Origin: an uncultured Sutterella sp.
GTDB lineage: Bacteria > Pseudomonadota > Gammaproteobacteria > Burkholderiales > Burkholderiaceae_F
Length of the DNA stretch: 64,000 nucleotides
Assembly (NCBI GenBank): GCA_900545335.1
Contig: UQYP01000006.1
Location: 52,581 to 116,580 of the forward strand
Reading direction: 5' to 3'
Shown here: positions 51,346 to 60,918 of the stretch, one piece after another
How positions within the stretch are numbered: the first letter of the stretch is position 1
How the letters are laid out: every line of letters starts with the position of its first letter
Notes under the pieces: generated by a model
Seen by the model: only the letters and a program-made list of their open reading frames with translations
The model's database searches: none
What the model was told of the DNA's origin: nothing
Program-made: the position numbers and the translations under genes

Positions 51346-52809
51346 ATGATAAACGAAGAACTTTTTATTCATTGCTCAGCCCAGGAAACTCGTGTTGCCG
51401 TGATGGTGAACGGCATTTTGGAAGATTTGCATATAGAAAGACGCGCTCAGCGCGGGTTGGTCGGTAATGTTTATAAGGGCAAAGTCATGCGGGTTCTGCC
51501 CGGCATGCAGTCAGCCTTTATTGATATCGGGCTTGAGCGTACAGCCTTTTTGCATGTGCATGATATCTTTACGGCACGGCAGGATGACGGCTCATTTAAA
51601 CCGATTGAATACCTTCTGCACGAAGGTGAGTCAGTGATTGTTCAGGTTTCAAAAGATCCGATCGGTACCAAAGGGGCAAGACTTACGACAACGATTTCTC
51701 TTGCCGGTCACAAATTGGTGTATTTACCCAAAGAGCCTCATATCGGTGTCTCCCAGCGAATTGAAAATGAAGCCGAGAGGGATCGCTTAAAGGCTCTCAT
51801 TACTGAAGTGCGCCCTGAAACTGAAAAAGGCGGCTACATTGTGAGAACCTGCGCAGAAGGTGCTACAAGCGAAGACTTTTTAAATGACATGGAGTATTTG
51901 TCTCGTTTGTGGAAGCAGATTGCAGCCAAAATTTCCGTCTCCCCTGCCCCTTCCATCCTCTACCAGGATCTCTATCTCGAAGAACGTGCGCTTCGCGATA
52001 TGGTAAATGAAAATACGACTCGCGTTCTGGTTGATGCGTGGGACGACAATATTGATAAGCTGAAAGCTTTTGCCCGGGACTTTGTGCCGACGGTAGCTGA
52101 TAAGCTTGAAATGTACACCGGTGATATTCCCCTTTTTGAGCAGTATGGTATTGAAGGCGAAATTGAAAAGGCGCTTTCCAGGCGCGTCGATTTGAAGTCA
52201 GGCGGCTACCTTATCTTCGATCAAAATGAGGCGATGTCCACGATTGATGTCAATACCGGTGCCTATGTCGGCAAACGTGACTTCGGTGATACGGTCTTTA
52301 AAACCAATTTGGAAGCTGCCCGCGTCATTGCCCGTCAGCTGCGTTTGAGAAACTTGGGCGGAATCATCATTATCGACTTTATCGATATGGAAAAAGACTC
52401 CCACCGGGCAGCGGTTTTAGCTGAACTGCAAAAAGCCGTTTCGACCGATCGGGTCCATATCACGATGAGTAACTTCACTGAGCTGGGGCTCATTGAAATG
52501 ACCCGTAAACGCACACGCGACTCTTTGGGGCACATTCTCTGTGAGCCCTGCCCGCTTTGCGGAGGGCGGGGTGAAATCAAAACAGCCCGCACTGTTTGCT
52601 ACGAGATTTTAAGAGAAGTATTGCGTGAATGGCGTCAGTATCCCGGCATCACCGCTTTTTCGATTATTGCAAGCCAAACGGTGATTGATCTTTTCTTAGA
52701 AGATGAAGCCAATGCCTTGGATCTGCTTCAGGACTTTATCCATTGCCCTGTCACCCTTCAGGTAGAAAGCTGTTACGGACCGGAGCAGTACGATATCACC
52801 TTTAATTAA
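51346..52809 (+). CDS. rng: Ribonuclease G
   Basis: A 487-residue RNase E/G family endonuclease (E. coli Rng 489). An N-terminal S1 domain (RRGLVGNVYKGKVMRVLPGMQSAFIDIGLERTAFLH) is followed by the DNase I-like catalytic part with the acidic residues in STIDVNTG and IIIIDFIDM. A CPLCGGRGE zinc-link motif lies at about 410. It processes 16S rRNA 5' ends and turns over mRNA. ATG 51346 aligns with E. coli Rng; the longer frame from 51301 is rejected. No evident RBS. Confidence 0.94.
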   Translation: MINEELFIHCSAQETRVAVMVNGILEDLHIERRAQRGLVGNVYKGKVMRVLPGMQSAFIDIGLERTAFLHVHDIFTARQDDGSFKPIEYLLHEGESVIVQVSKDPIGTKGARLTTTISLAGHKLVYLPKEPHIGVSQRIENEAERDRLKALITEVRPETEKGGYIVRTCAEGATSEDFLNDMEYLSRLWKQIAAKISVSPAPSILYQDLYLEERALRDMVNENTTRVLVDAWDDNIDKLKAFARDFVPTVADKLEMYTGDIPLFEQYGIEGEIEKALSRRVDLKSGGYLIFDQNEAMSTIDVNTGAYVGKRDFGDTVFKTNLEAARVIARQLRLRNLGGIIIIDFIDMEKDSHRAAVLAELQKAVSTDRVHITMSNFTELGLIEMTRKRTRDSLGHILCEPCPLCGGRGEIKTARTVCYEILREVLREWRQYPGITAFSIIASQTVIDLFLEDEANALDLLQDFIHCPVTLQVESCYGPEQYDITFN

Positions 52810-52855
52810 TCAAATGGGCCGATTCTCTCGGCCCACTTTAACTCTCTCTCCTGCT

Positions 52856-54751
52856 TTAATCTGCAGCTTTAACAATCGGTTGGAATTTCGGCAGCTCAAT
52901 CGTGACTATCACACCCCGCCCTGGATTAGGCTCTGCCCAAACGCGGCCTGCATGGCGCTCAGCAAGCGAACTTACAATCGAAAGCCCCAAGCCCAAGCCA
53001 TGAGCTTTTGTGGATTCCAGTTTTTGGAAAAATTGCTCCGTGATAGAGTCATCCACCAATTTAGCGTTATCAATAACGCGAATCCACCAGGTATCCTCAT
53101 GATCTTCCAGGCGGATACGAATGAGTTCTTCTGTTTCATCTCGCATTGCAGGATGAATTTCCGTGAAGGCATCGGCGGAATTTTTAAGTAAATTCAACAG
53201 TGCCAATTCAATTTCCCAATCATCGGCTTCAACCAGTGCTTTTTTCACGCCTTCCACCACAACAGGTACGGTTGTGCGGCCGGACTTCTCAAAGGTTGCT
53301 ACGGTCTTAGCCACAATGTCTCGTAAGTCATGCTCTTCGCGCTTGACTTCATGAGGCTTGGCGTAACTTCTCACGTGATCGACAATGTCGTTGGCGCGGT
53401 CGGTGTGATACTCAATTTCTTTGAGAATCTTCACAATCGTGTCTTTATCTGCCGTGCCCTTTTCTATTCTTCTTAAAAGACCTCGCGAGTAGTTACTCAC
53501 GGTAGCTAACGGTTGCTTAAGTTCATGCGCAATCATGCTCGACATCTGTCCCACAATCCCTGTTCTTTCAAGCCTTGAGATGTATTCGTTTGTCTGCTCC
53601 TGTTGCTTGGAAATGCGGTCTTTTTCTGCGAGTGCCTTTTTCAAAGCTTTCGTGCGGGAAGCCACTTCAACGGAAATAATGAGGTTATAGAAAAAGCCCG
53701 CCACAATTAAGAAAATCGCTGTAATGAAGATCGTGCGGTTTTCGCTTAAAGTACGGTAAATCGCAGAATACGTCACATTGTTATAGGGCCCGATTCTTAA
53801 GTGATACATTAAGTCATAGAGTTCTCTGAGATTTTCGGGCATGCTCCATGTTGCGCCATTGGGAAGCTTTATTCCCAAAAGAGAATTCGTCATCTCGAGA
53901 ATATAGTTGCTGTCCACACCGTTTCGATAAGCGACCATGAGGCTCGGATAAGCTTCAGTGGAATGCTGGCAGGCGAGTTCCGTGACGGGCTGCGGGTTAA
54001 TCACACGAAAGTCTCTTAAATGAGCCTGATTGCGAATCATCACGTGCTCAATAAAGCACGCCGGCACAATCCCTACATCAGCGTTTCCCGTTTTGACAGC
54101 GTTTAATACTTCAAGCGGATCTCTGTCGGAACTGAAAGCCGTATTTTTAAAAGCAGCCTGCCAGGAAAGATTCATTTCCGTGAAAGGTTCTTTGGCAATC
54201 GTATAACCCGTAAAGGAGTCGCCGCCTACAGCCGCTACACGGTAGGAGCCCGTGGCAATATCGGTTAAGGTGTAAATTTTTTCGTTATCGCTGCTCACAA
54301 CAATCGTGGAAGCAGCCGAATAACTCGGAGACTTCGCTTGAGCGCGCCAAAGCATGGCAATGGCTTTAACTTTATCTTCAAAAGCTAAATCAGCGTAAAA
54401 ATCGGCGTCACTGATCACAAAATCGATTTCACCGTCAGCGACCATTGAAGAGATCGTTTCCCGATCGAGAAACTTTAAAACTAAAAACTTATCCGAGCGC
54501 CGTACGGTTTTATCAATGGCATCAATTGTGGGTTTAAAGTACATGCGCTGCATATAGGGATCAATTTGTGTGTCAATCGCAACCACCACCTGATTGGAAT
54601 TGATCCGGGAGCCGTCAATAAACTGTTTGACAGGGCTTGTCAGAGTCTGCCTTAGGATGGAGTTGTGGTCTCCCATAATGAGAGACTCCACTCCCATGGC
54701 AGAAAAAAGCACGACCATAATGGCCACGCAGGTAATAAAAAAACGCCGCAT
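52856..54751 (-). CDS. Sensor histidine kinase with periplasmic binding domain (TtrS-like)
   Basis: A 631-residue membrane sensor kinase. A short N-terminal helix (about 4-22) is followed by a periplasmic PhnD/TtrS-like binding domain (about 50-335), a second helix (about 345-365) and a coiled coil. The kinase has H-box MSSMIAHELKQPLATVSNY (phospho-His), N-box LLNLLKNSADAF and G2 box GLGLGLSIV. The G1 box, normally DNGPG, reads DNAKL. No response regulator gene adjoins. It is divergent from the tyrosine recombinase. The ligand may be a sulfur oxyanion or similar; this is only by resemblance to TtrS. Confidence 0.86.
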   Translation of the reverse strand: MRRFFITCVAIMVVLFSAMGVESLIMGDHNSILRQTLTSPVKQFIDGSRINSNQVVVAIDTQIDPYMQRMYFKPTIDAIDKTVRRSDKFLVLKFLDRETISSMVADGEIDFVISDADFYADLAFEDKVKAIAMLWRAQAKSPSYSAASTIVVSSDNEKIYTLTDIATGSYRVAAVGGDSFTGYTIAKEPFTEMNLSWQAAFKNTAFSSDRDPLEVLNAVKTGNADVGIVPACFIEHVMIRNQAHLRDFRVINPQPVTELACQHSTEAYPSLMVAYRNGVDSNYILEMTNSLLGIKLPNGATWSMPENLRELYDLMYHLRIGPYNNVTYSAIYRTLSENRTIFITAIFLIVAGFFYNLIISVEVASRTKALKKALAEKDRISKQQEQTNEYISRLERTGIVGQMSSMIAHELKQPLATVSNYSRGLLRRIEKGTADKDTIVKILKEIEYHTDRANDIVDHVRSYAKPHEVKREEHDLRDIVAKTVATFEKSGRTTVPVVVEGVKKALVEADDWEIELALLNLLKNSADAFTEIHPAMRDETEELIRIRLEDHEDTWWIRVIDNAKLVDDSITEQFFQKLESTKAHGLGLGLSIVSSLAERHAGRVWAEPNPGRGVIVTIELPKFQPIVKAAD

Positions 54752-54833
54752 AGATTCAGTCGAAAAAAGATTTTTCTCAATATTAATTGAAAACCTTAGA
54801 ATAGTAGCTGAAATTCAACATAACTACTCAATC

Positions 54834-56333
54834 ATGGCGCTTCTTTTTCTTGAAACACTCCCGGAGACCATCACCTCCAAAACGATGCTGGTTGAAGTCT
54901 TTGAACCGCAGTTTGCTATTAAAGCTTTAAAGGAACTCAGGTGCGTCAATATCGGAGATCTCGTCAAAGCAGTCAAAAAAGGAACACTGTCGGCAATCAT
55001 TGAAGACGAAAGTGATAAAAATGCATTAGTTGCCTGGCTGGGGCTCAAAGGTTTAATCAGAAACAGACAAAGTAAAAAGAATAAAGAGGGACAGGAAGAA
55101 AAACCGTTCTACCCGCCCAATCCCCGCATTAAACCGCTTGAGCGCATCAAATTGAATTTGGGGCTTGACGGCCGAACGGGCACCAATCGCGGCAATGACG
55201 AATTGAAAAACCTGGAAGCCACGGACGATCTTTCTGCGGTTAAGGCTTGGATTGCGGCACGCGCGGGCAACATCAATACTCAAGGCGTATACCGAAAAGA
55301 GGCCGAGCGGTTTTTGCTTTGGTGCACGGTCGAAAAAGAAATTGCAATGAGTTCAGTGGGTGTTTCTGAGGCTTCTGACTATTTAAGGTGGCTGGAGGAA
55401 CTGGGCAGACTTGATGACTCTGACTGGGCACGGCGCTGGAAGTATCCCCAGCACGATTGGATCGGAGAAAAAAATACGCCCAGAACCAGTGAAAACTGGC
55501 GCCCTTTTAATTCGGCGCTCTCACACACTTCCCGCAAAATGGCGGTGACAGTTGTGCGGCAGCTTTTTAATTTTTTGCATAAAACAGGCTACATTTTATT
55601 TAACCCCTTTGATCAGATTTCAACCAAAGTCCCCTATCTGGAAGGAGAAGGAGCCCCGAAGGCCTTTGCCGACCGCTCTTTTACTGAAGACCAGTGGAAT
55701 GCCATTTATGAATTCTTTGAATCTCAGGATGACGATGAGCGTCATGCCAGAATGGCCGTCATTTTGATGTTAGGTAAAGGTCTTGGGCTTCGCGCAAGCG
55801 AAATGCTTCAGGCACGAGCTTCCTGGATTGTGCAAAGACGAATCGATAACGATGCCATTACTGTGATTGAAGTGGTCGGTAAGGGCGATAAAGTGAGACG
55901 CCTTCCCCTGCAGGATGAACAGTTGGCTTTAATTAATCACTATTTCTCTTACAGAGATCTTCCCCATTTAGGGCTGGCTGATCCCGATACACCTCTTTTG
56001 GCTTCTTTGGGCCGGGGACGAAAAACCGGCTTAAAAATCGGTCAGGCTAAGCGCACGGCTTTAAGCCGCTCAGGACTATACCGAACGCTTGAAGATTTTT
56101 TTAAAGAGGTGGCGCAGCACGTTGAGTCTGAGCATCCGCTGGATGCCGCAAAATTCAGAGCAAGCTCCACGCACTGGTTAAGACACACGTTTGCGACGAC
56201 CGCATTAAAACAAATGCCTGTGAACGTCGTACAAAATGCCATGGGGCACGCAAGCGTTGGGACAACGAGCCGGTATCTGACGCCCGAAGAAAGCGAAGTC
56301 GCCAAGGCCATGCGCAAACTCAAAGCTTTCTGA
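54834..56333 (+). CDS. Tyrosine recombinase/phage-integrase family protein
   Basis: A 499-residue tyrosine recombinase. Residues about 1-130 are an N-terminal extension with a helical domain, about 140-270 a SAM-like core-binding domain and about 285-490 the catalytic domain. Catalytic residues are Arg in GLGLRASEM, Lys in VGKGDKVRRL, HWLRH (His-x-x-Arg-His), GHASVG (His) and Tyr in SRYLTP. It is much longer than XerC/D (about 300). Tail-to-tail with holB and between housekeeping genes, with no cargo or att repeats seen, so it is probably a resident chromosomal recombinase. Confidence 0.88.
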   Translation: MALLFLETLPETITSKTMLVEVFEPQFAIKALKELRCVNIGDLVKAVKKGTLSAIIEDESDKNALVAWLGLKGLIRNRQSKKNKEGQEEKPFYPPNPRIKPLERIKLNLGLDGRTGTNRGNDELKNLEATDDLSAVKAWIAARAGNINTQGVYRKEAERFLLWCTVEKEIAMSSVGVSEASDYLRWLEELGRLDDSDWARRWKYPQHDWIGEKNTPRTSENWRPFNSALSHTSRKMAVTVVRQLFNFLHKTGYILFNPFDQISTKVPYLEGEGAPKAFADRSFTEDQWNAIYEFFESQDDDERHARMAVILMLGKGLGLRASEMLQARASWIVQRRIDNDAITVIEVVGKGDKVRRLPLQDEQLALINHYFSYRDLPHLGLADPDTPLLASLGRGRKTGLKIGQAKRTALSRSGLYRTLEDFFKEVAQHVESEHPLDAAKFRASSTHWLRHTFATTALKQMPVNVVQNAMGHASVGTTSRYLTPEESEVAKAMRKLKAF

Positions 56334-56334
56334 G

Positions 56335-57435
56335 TTATTCGAAACTTTGGTTTGCCATTGTTTTGCGGTAACGCAAAATGGCCTGCTCGATAATGAGCTG
56401 TGCGTTTAAGGGATGCGTTACCACCCGCTTCATGGCTTTTAAAGAGTCGTTGTATTTAAAGAGTTTGTCGCTCTCAACATTTGCAACTAAACGCTTAAGC
56501 TGAGGCGTAAAAGCCGGGAAATAATGAGGATTAAGTCCTGCTTTCACCGCTAAAAGGTCGTAGCTCCATCGCTCTAAAACAGGCAGCACAGCCGAGACCG
56601 GCAATACCGTGCGGCCGTCCTTGACAGCAATACGGGTGAGATCAATATCGGGCCCCTGGGCGAGCGTTTTTAAAAGAGCGAGTCTGACAGCCGGAGCCAT
56701 TGAGGTAAGCGTTAAAAGCTGCTCACGAGTCTTGGCATCAATTTCATCGTTATTGCGAATCGCTTCTTCATCGGTCACAAGACACGGTCTTTCAGCTGCC
56801 CTAGCTAAAGCTTCCTCAGCATCTTCAATCCCCTGAGCTTTGAGCCAATGAAGAGCTTCTTCATGGCTCGGAGCCTTGGCTCTCAGAAGTCTGCAGCGGG
56901 ATCGAATCGTGGGCAGCACCCGGTCGATATCGTCTGCAACAAGAAGAAATGTGGTCTTTTCAGGCGGCTCTTCAAGGCTTTTTAAGAAAGTTGCTGCGGC
57001 ATCGGGCCTGATGGCATCGGCAGGATATACGACTACGATGCGTCTGCCGCCGTCAATATGCGGAGCCAGATTTAAAAAGTCAGTAAGCTGCCTAGGCTGA
57101 TGAATCAGAATCTCGCGATAAATTTTGCGATCTTTGGCAGCGTTTGAAGGCGGCTCAAAGGGAATTCCACGCGGGATGGATTCAGCTTCGCTTACGACAT
57201 AGCGCAAATCAGGGTGCGTGAAGGCTTGAGCCATTTTGCAGCCTTTGCATTCTCCGCAGGGCGTTCCGTTTTTCTTAGGATGTTCACAAAATAGGCTTTT
57301 TGCGTAAGCAATTACGAGATCAATGGTGCCGATTCCGCGGGGACCGTAAATTAAAAGACCGTTCGGAAGCGTTTCTCTGAAACTGACGAGCTCTTGAGCA
57401 AGCTCTTCCTGCCAGGGGTAGATCGCTAAGCCCAT
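56335..57435 (-). CDS. holB: DNA polymerase III delta-prime subunit
   Basis: A 366-residue clamp-loader subunit. The P-loop is degenerate (GPRGIGTIDL lacks GKT/S), as expected for delta-prime, which does not hydrolyse ATP. The zinc module CEHPKKNGTPCGECKGC is present, and the sensor motif SRCR (PTIRSRCR) is the arginine finger. It overlaps tmk by 10 bp with AAGGAG inside tmk, so translation is coupled. Third gene of mltG-tmk-holB. Confidence 0.95.
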   Translation of the reverse strand: MGLAIYPWQEELAQELVSFRETLPNGLLIYGPRGIGTIDLVIAYAKSLFCEHPKKNGTPCGECKGCKMAQAFTHPDLRYVVSEAESIPRGIPFEPPSNAAKDRKIYREILIHQPRQLTDFLNLAPHIDGGRRIVVVYPADAIRPDAAATFLKSLEEPPEKTTFLLVADDIDRVLPTIRSRCRLLRAKAPSHEEALHWLKAQGIEDAEEALARAAERPCLVTDEEAIRNNDEIDAKTREQLLTLTSMAPAVRLALLKTLAQGPDIDLTRIAVKDGRTVLPVSAVLPVLERWSYDLLAVKAGLNPHYFPAFTPQLKRLVANVESDKLFKYNDSLKAMKRVVTHPLNAQLIIEQAILRYRKTMANQSFE

Positions 57436-58034
57436 GTTGAAAACTCCTTACGAAGAATTTCACTCACGGTATCCTTATCCTGCATGCTGTTGACAATGTA
57501 GAAACGCTCGGGCGACTGTTTGGCTCGGGTGAGATAGGCGTTTCTGACGCGTGTGAAAAAGTCAAGACTTTCTTTCTCAAAACGATCTAAAGAGCGGGCC
57601 TGAGCGACGCGCTTTGCAGCCACTTCAGGATCAATATCAAATAAAACCGTACGATCGGGCTGCAGATCACCGTGCGTCCAGCGCTCCAACTCTTCCACTT
57701 TCTCGGCGGGAAAACCACGGCCGCCGACCTGATAGGCATAAGTCGCATCGGTAAAGCGGTCACTTAAGACCCAGGCGCCTCGCTCTAAAGCAGGCTTAAT
57801 CACTTTTGCAATATGTTCGGCGCGTGAAGCAAAAAATAAAAGCGTTTCGGTTGAAGGGTCCATCGATACACTTAAAAGCTCTTTGCGGATCACTTCGCCC
57901 AAAGGAGTGCCGCCGGGCTCACGCGTTCGGATCACTTCCAGGCCCCGCGCTTTAAGCGTTGCTTCAATCACATCGATCTGAGTGCTTTTGCCTGCCCCGT
58001 CAATTCCTTCAAAAGTAATAAAACGGCCTCGCAT
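57426..58034 (-). CDS. tmk: Thymidylate kinase
   Basis: A 202-residue dTMP kinase. P-loop EGIDGAGKST (9-18), the DRF/DR motif SDRFTDATYAYQ, and REPGGTPLGE bind dTMP. The lid region is short. It lies 3 bp after mltG, with AAAGGA before ATG. Confidence 0.97.
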   Translation of the reverse strand: MRGRFITFEGIDGAGKSTQIDVIEATLKARGLEVIRTREPGGTPLGEVIRKELLSVSMDPSTETLLFFASRAEHIAKVIKPALERGAWVLSDRFTDATYAYQVGGRGFPAEKVEELERWTHGDLQPDRTVLFDIDPEVAAKRVAQARSLDRFEKESLDFFTRVRNAYLTRAKQSPERFYIVNSMQDKDTVSEILRKEFSTWA

Positions 58035-58037
58035 AAT

Positions 58038-59084
58038 TTATTTTCCTTTATTAAGAATATAACGGCGCACGGCGCGGTTGTGTTCAGCCAATGTTTTAGA
58101 GGGCACCAAATCCCCATTGGGCTTATTAATAAAATAGAGGTAATCGGTTTGCGCCGGGTGCAGCACTGCATGAATGCTTTCACGGGTGGGATTGCCGATC
58201 GGTGTCGGCGGCAGCCCCACAAACCGATAGGTATTGTAAGGCGTATTGCGTCTTAAGTGCTCGCGCTTAATATCGCCCCCGAATGACTCCCCTTCACCGT
58301 AAATGACGCTAGGATCGGTCTGAAGCGGCATCTTAATTCTCAGACGATTGGAAAAAATACCTGCGACAATCGCCCGATCTTCACTGCGGCCGACTTCTCG
58401 CTCAACTATGCTTGCGAGAATCAACGCTTCATAAGGGGTTTTTACCTGGCAGTTCACGCCGCGATTCGTCCACTCCTCGGTCAAAATGGCCTGCTGCTGC
58501 TCGTAGGCTTTCTTAAGAATCAGAAGGTCTGAGACATTCGCGTGAAAGTTATATGTATCGGGGGCAAATAAGCCTTCAAGATGCGTTTCTTTAGCGCCGA
58601 TTGCAAATAAAAGGGCCTCAGAAGTCATCTCTGCCGAGTCATGCTTAACGCTTGATAAGGCATTAAGGCTTTTGCGGACTTCCCAGTAAGTCGAGCCGTC
58701 AGGAATTCGCCAGCTGATTAAATACGCATCGCCTTTGGCAAGGCGCTCAGTAATGCTTCCCACCGTGTCATCGGGATAGATTTGGTAGTAGCCCGCTCTT
58801 AAATTCTTGTGAGCGCCGGTTAAACGAAGAGACAGCTTAAAGTAAAAGTCGTTTACCTCAACTCCGGCCTTTTCAAGGATGCCGGGAATGAGTGAGGCCG
58901 GTGTTCCGGGCGGAACATTGAAGGTAATTTCTTTTTTAGCCAGAGCTTCATCGGTGATGGAAATTTGGTTGGCACAATAAGCCGCAAGCCCCATGACAGC
59001 CACACCGGTCGCAAGCCCGGCTATCCAGCAACGTTTATCCAACGTTTTTAATCGGTCCCAAATAATGTCTTTGTATTTAAACAT
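58038..59084 (-). CDS. mltG: Endolytic murein transglycosylase MltG
   Basis: A 348-residue inner-membrane lytic transglycosylase of the YceG/MltG family. One N-terminal helix (about 25-42) anchors it, a LysM-like module follows, and the catalytic Glu is in LILASIVEREVG (E. coli E218 region). PLQTDPSVIYG and NTYRFVGLPPTPIGNP are conserved. It releases nascent glycan strands near the division/elongation machinery. First gene of the conserved mltG-tmk-holB cluster. Confidence 0.95.
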   Translation of the reverse strand: MFKYKDIIWDRLKTLDKRCWIAGLATGVAVMGLAAYCANQISITDEALAKKEITFNVPPGTPASLIPGILEKAGVEVNDFYFKLSLRLTGAHKNLRAGYYQIYPDDTVGSITERLAKGDAYLISWRIPDGSTYWEVRKSLNALSSVKHDSAEMTSEALLFAIGAKETHLEGLFAPDTYNFHANVSDLLILKKAYEQQQAILTEEWTNRGVNCQVKTPYEALILASIVEREVGRSEDRAIVAGIFSNRLRIKMPLQTDPSVIYGEGESFGGDIKREHLRRNTPYNTYRFVGLPPTPIGNPTRESIHAVLHPAQTDYLYFINKPNGDLVPSKTLAEHNRAVRRYILNKGK

Positions 59085-59156
59085 CTAAAGCCAATTCGCA
59101 CATTTTTTATGAAGCCTCCATAATATCAGCCTGCGTTAAATTTTGGAGAAACAAAC

Positions 59157-60056
59157 ATGCAAAATTCCGTGACGGGCTTCTGGACTCTCCCCGCTTCAGC
59201 ATCCAAAGAAGGTGTCTTTCATTTAAAAGAAATGGCTGTGCTTGAAGTAACAGGCGCCGATGCCATGGCTTTTTTGCATGGGCAGTTCACAAACCACATC
59301 AATCAAATCGGCGACGCTTTCAGACTCGCTGCCTACTGTCAGCCTCAGGGAAGAATCCTTGCTTTGATGCGTGTAGTCAAAAAAGACGATCTTTTTTATC
59401 TGGTCATTCCACGTGACCTGACAGCCGGCTTCATCAAACGCCTCTCAATGTTTATCCTCAGAAGCAAAGTGTCTATTCGCTTGGCTGATGAATTAGCTGT
59501 TTTCGGCGTTATTTTGCAAAACAAACAACTGCCGGACATTGACCATGCCGTTATTGACAATGATATGGTTATCGGTCGAGTCAGCAATTGGAGTAACCTT
59601 CAAAGGGCTCTTTTGGTAGCTAATCCTGAAAAAGTTTTAAATCAGATGCAGGTCACTGAGGATTCTGCGATGTGGTTTCTTTCTGAAATTGAAACAAGCA
59701 CACCTTGGGTATTTGAAAAAACTAAAGAAGCTTTTATTCCTCAATGGATTAATTTGGATCTTATCGGAGGCTTGGTTTTTGATAAGGGATGTTATCCGGG
59801 TCAGGAAATCATCTCTCGGATGCAGCATTTAGGTAAAACGCCTCGCCGTTTGGCATTGCTTAAATCCGATTCAAAAGTCCTGGTTGAACCCAAGTCAGAT
59901 GTTTTCTTAAATGGTGAAGCGGTCGGTCAAGCGGTCATGAGTGTACAGCTTCATGGCAAAACATTGGTTCTGGTTTCTATGTCTGATAAAAATAGCGGTC
60001 AGAAAGATGCTTTTGAAATAAAGAATAAACAATTTTTGAGGCTATACGATAAATAG
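59157..60056 (+). CDS. ygfZ: YgfZ folate-binding iron-sulfur assembly/repair protein
   Basis: A 299-residue folate-binding protein of the GcvT fold. The signature KGCYPGQEI (about 217-225) with its conserved Cys is intact. It helps maintain certain Fe-S enzymes, e.g. those damaged by oxidants. The RBS GGAG is 8 bases before ATG. It is followed by an IS200-type element beginning about 100 bp past its stop. Confidence 0.93.
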   Translation: MQNSVTGFWTLPASASKEGVFHLKEMAVLEVTGADAMAFLHGQFTNHINQIGDAFRLAAYCQPQGRILALMRVVKKDDLFYLVIPRDLTAGFIKRLSMFILRSKVSIRLADELAVFGVILQNKQLPDIDHAVIDNDMVIGRVSNWSNLQRALLVANPEKVLNQMQVTEDSAMWFLSEIETSTPWVFEKTKEAFIPQWINLDLIGGLVFDKGCYPGQEIISRMQHLGKTPRRLALLKSDSKVLVEPKSDVFLNGEAVGQAVMSVQLHGKTLVLVSMSDKNSGQKDAFEIKNKQFLRLYDK

Positions 60057-60255
60057 TAGAACGAATCAGCTTGTCTAATTGATTTTTTAATTCAAATTTT
60101 AGAAAATCCGAACTGTTATATGATTCCATCATAAGAGGGCGACCAACATCAAAAGTAACCCACCGGCATAGCCGGTGGTTCTTCATATGCGCCTGAAAGG
60201 CTTTGGTACCAGCCGCGCCCAACTAGGCGCATATCGGTCTGTCACTCGCATTCCA

Positions 60256-60718
60256 TTACCTGCCACCCGTAAACGGGTCTCCCTCATACGACAGACTCAG
60301 CTGGTCTCCCAATTTATCTTCTTCTAGCTGTTGCCTTATATAGGTTGCTATCTTCTGTGTATTTTTTCCCGTCGTATCAACGTAGTACCCTCGGCCACCA
60401 GAATTGCCTGTTCCGATATTTGAATTTCAGATTCCCAAACTGGTCGTAGATCATTAAACTGCTTTTGCCTTTCAAATACCCTATCACCGCTGCCACTGAC
60501 ATTTTCGGCGGAATTTCCAGCAACATATGAATGTGATCCGGGCAACACTCCGCTTCGACAATGTTGATTCCTTTCCATTCACACAATTTCCTTAGAATTT
60601 CTCCTATCGCTCGTCTTTTCTCTGCGTAAAAGACCTTACGACGATACTTCGGCGCAAACACTATGTGATATTTACAATTCCATTTAGTGTGCGCTAAGCT
60701 TTTGAGATCACTACTCAT
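60256..60718 (-). pseudogene. tnpA: IS200-type transposase TnpA, frameshifted
   Basis: A Y1 HUH transposase frame. The first 107 codons carry SLAHTKWNCKYHIVFAPKYRR and the HUH motif (HIHMLLEIP). The frame breaks at about 60397, where TGGTGGCCGAGGG has one extra G. Removing it gives the expected FWCRGYY, then the catalytic-Tyr helix ATYIRQQ and a stop at 60256. Without it the ORF ends as WWPRVLR. The enzyme therefore lacks its catalytic Tyr and should be inactive. Confidence 0.85.
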
Positions 60719-60723
60719 GTGAT

Positions 60724-60794
60724 AACTCCTCTCAATTGTTTAACTAGTTGCGTTTGACAGACCGCATACTTGTTCTATCAAATTGAGAGGAGTT
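60724..60794 (-). promoter_or_regulatory. RBS-sequestering hairpin of the IS200 element
   Basis: AACTCCTCTCAATT (60724-60737) and AATTGAGAGGAGTT (60781-60794) form a perfect 14-bp stem. In the transposase transcript the GAGAGGAG ribosome binding site, about 6 bases from the ATG, is one arm of this stem. IS200 is known to suppress its own translation in this way. Confidence 0.8.
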
Positions 60795-60870
60795 TTTTTA
60801 TTGAGGATAATTACGCAAAGCTTTAAGCTTTTTTGAACTCCCCAGCCTAGCTGGGGGTTTTCTAATGACA

Positions 60871-60899
60871 GAAAAAAACCGCTCGGGTTTCGAGCGGTT
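60871..60899 (-). terminator. Terminator after iaaA
   Basis: AACCGCTCG-GGTTT-CGAGCGGTT (60877-60899), with T7 following on the minus strand, 20 bp after the iaaA stop. Confidence 0.9.
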
Positions 60900-60918
60900 C
60901 AAAGGAGTCTAGAGCGCC

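Larger units (their letters stand above)
60157..60860 (-). mobile_element. IS200/IS605-type element, single-ORF
   Basis: The element is bounded by two related subterminal hairpins: CCACCGGC-ATA-GCCGGTG at 60157-60180 and CCCCAGC-CTA-GCTGGGG at 60836-60860, each with a bulged base near the AAC/GTT foot, as in IS200 ends. The transposase TnpA is on the minus strand and is frameshifted. A 14-bp inverted repeat precedes TnpA and hides its RBS. No tnpB is present. Exact cleavage sites are not determined. Confidence 0.8.

Noticed and set aside
54834..56333. Tyrosine recombinase as the marker of an integrated island
   Set aside because: It lies between a sensor kinase and the housekeeping mltG-tmk-holB cluster, with no tRNA, att repeats or cargo genes nearby.
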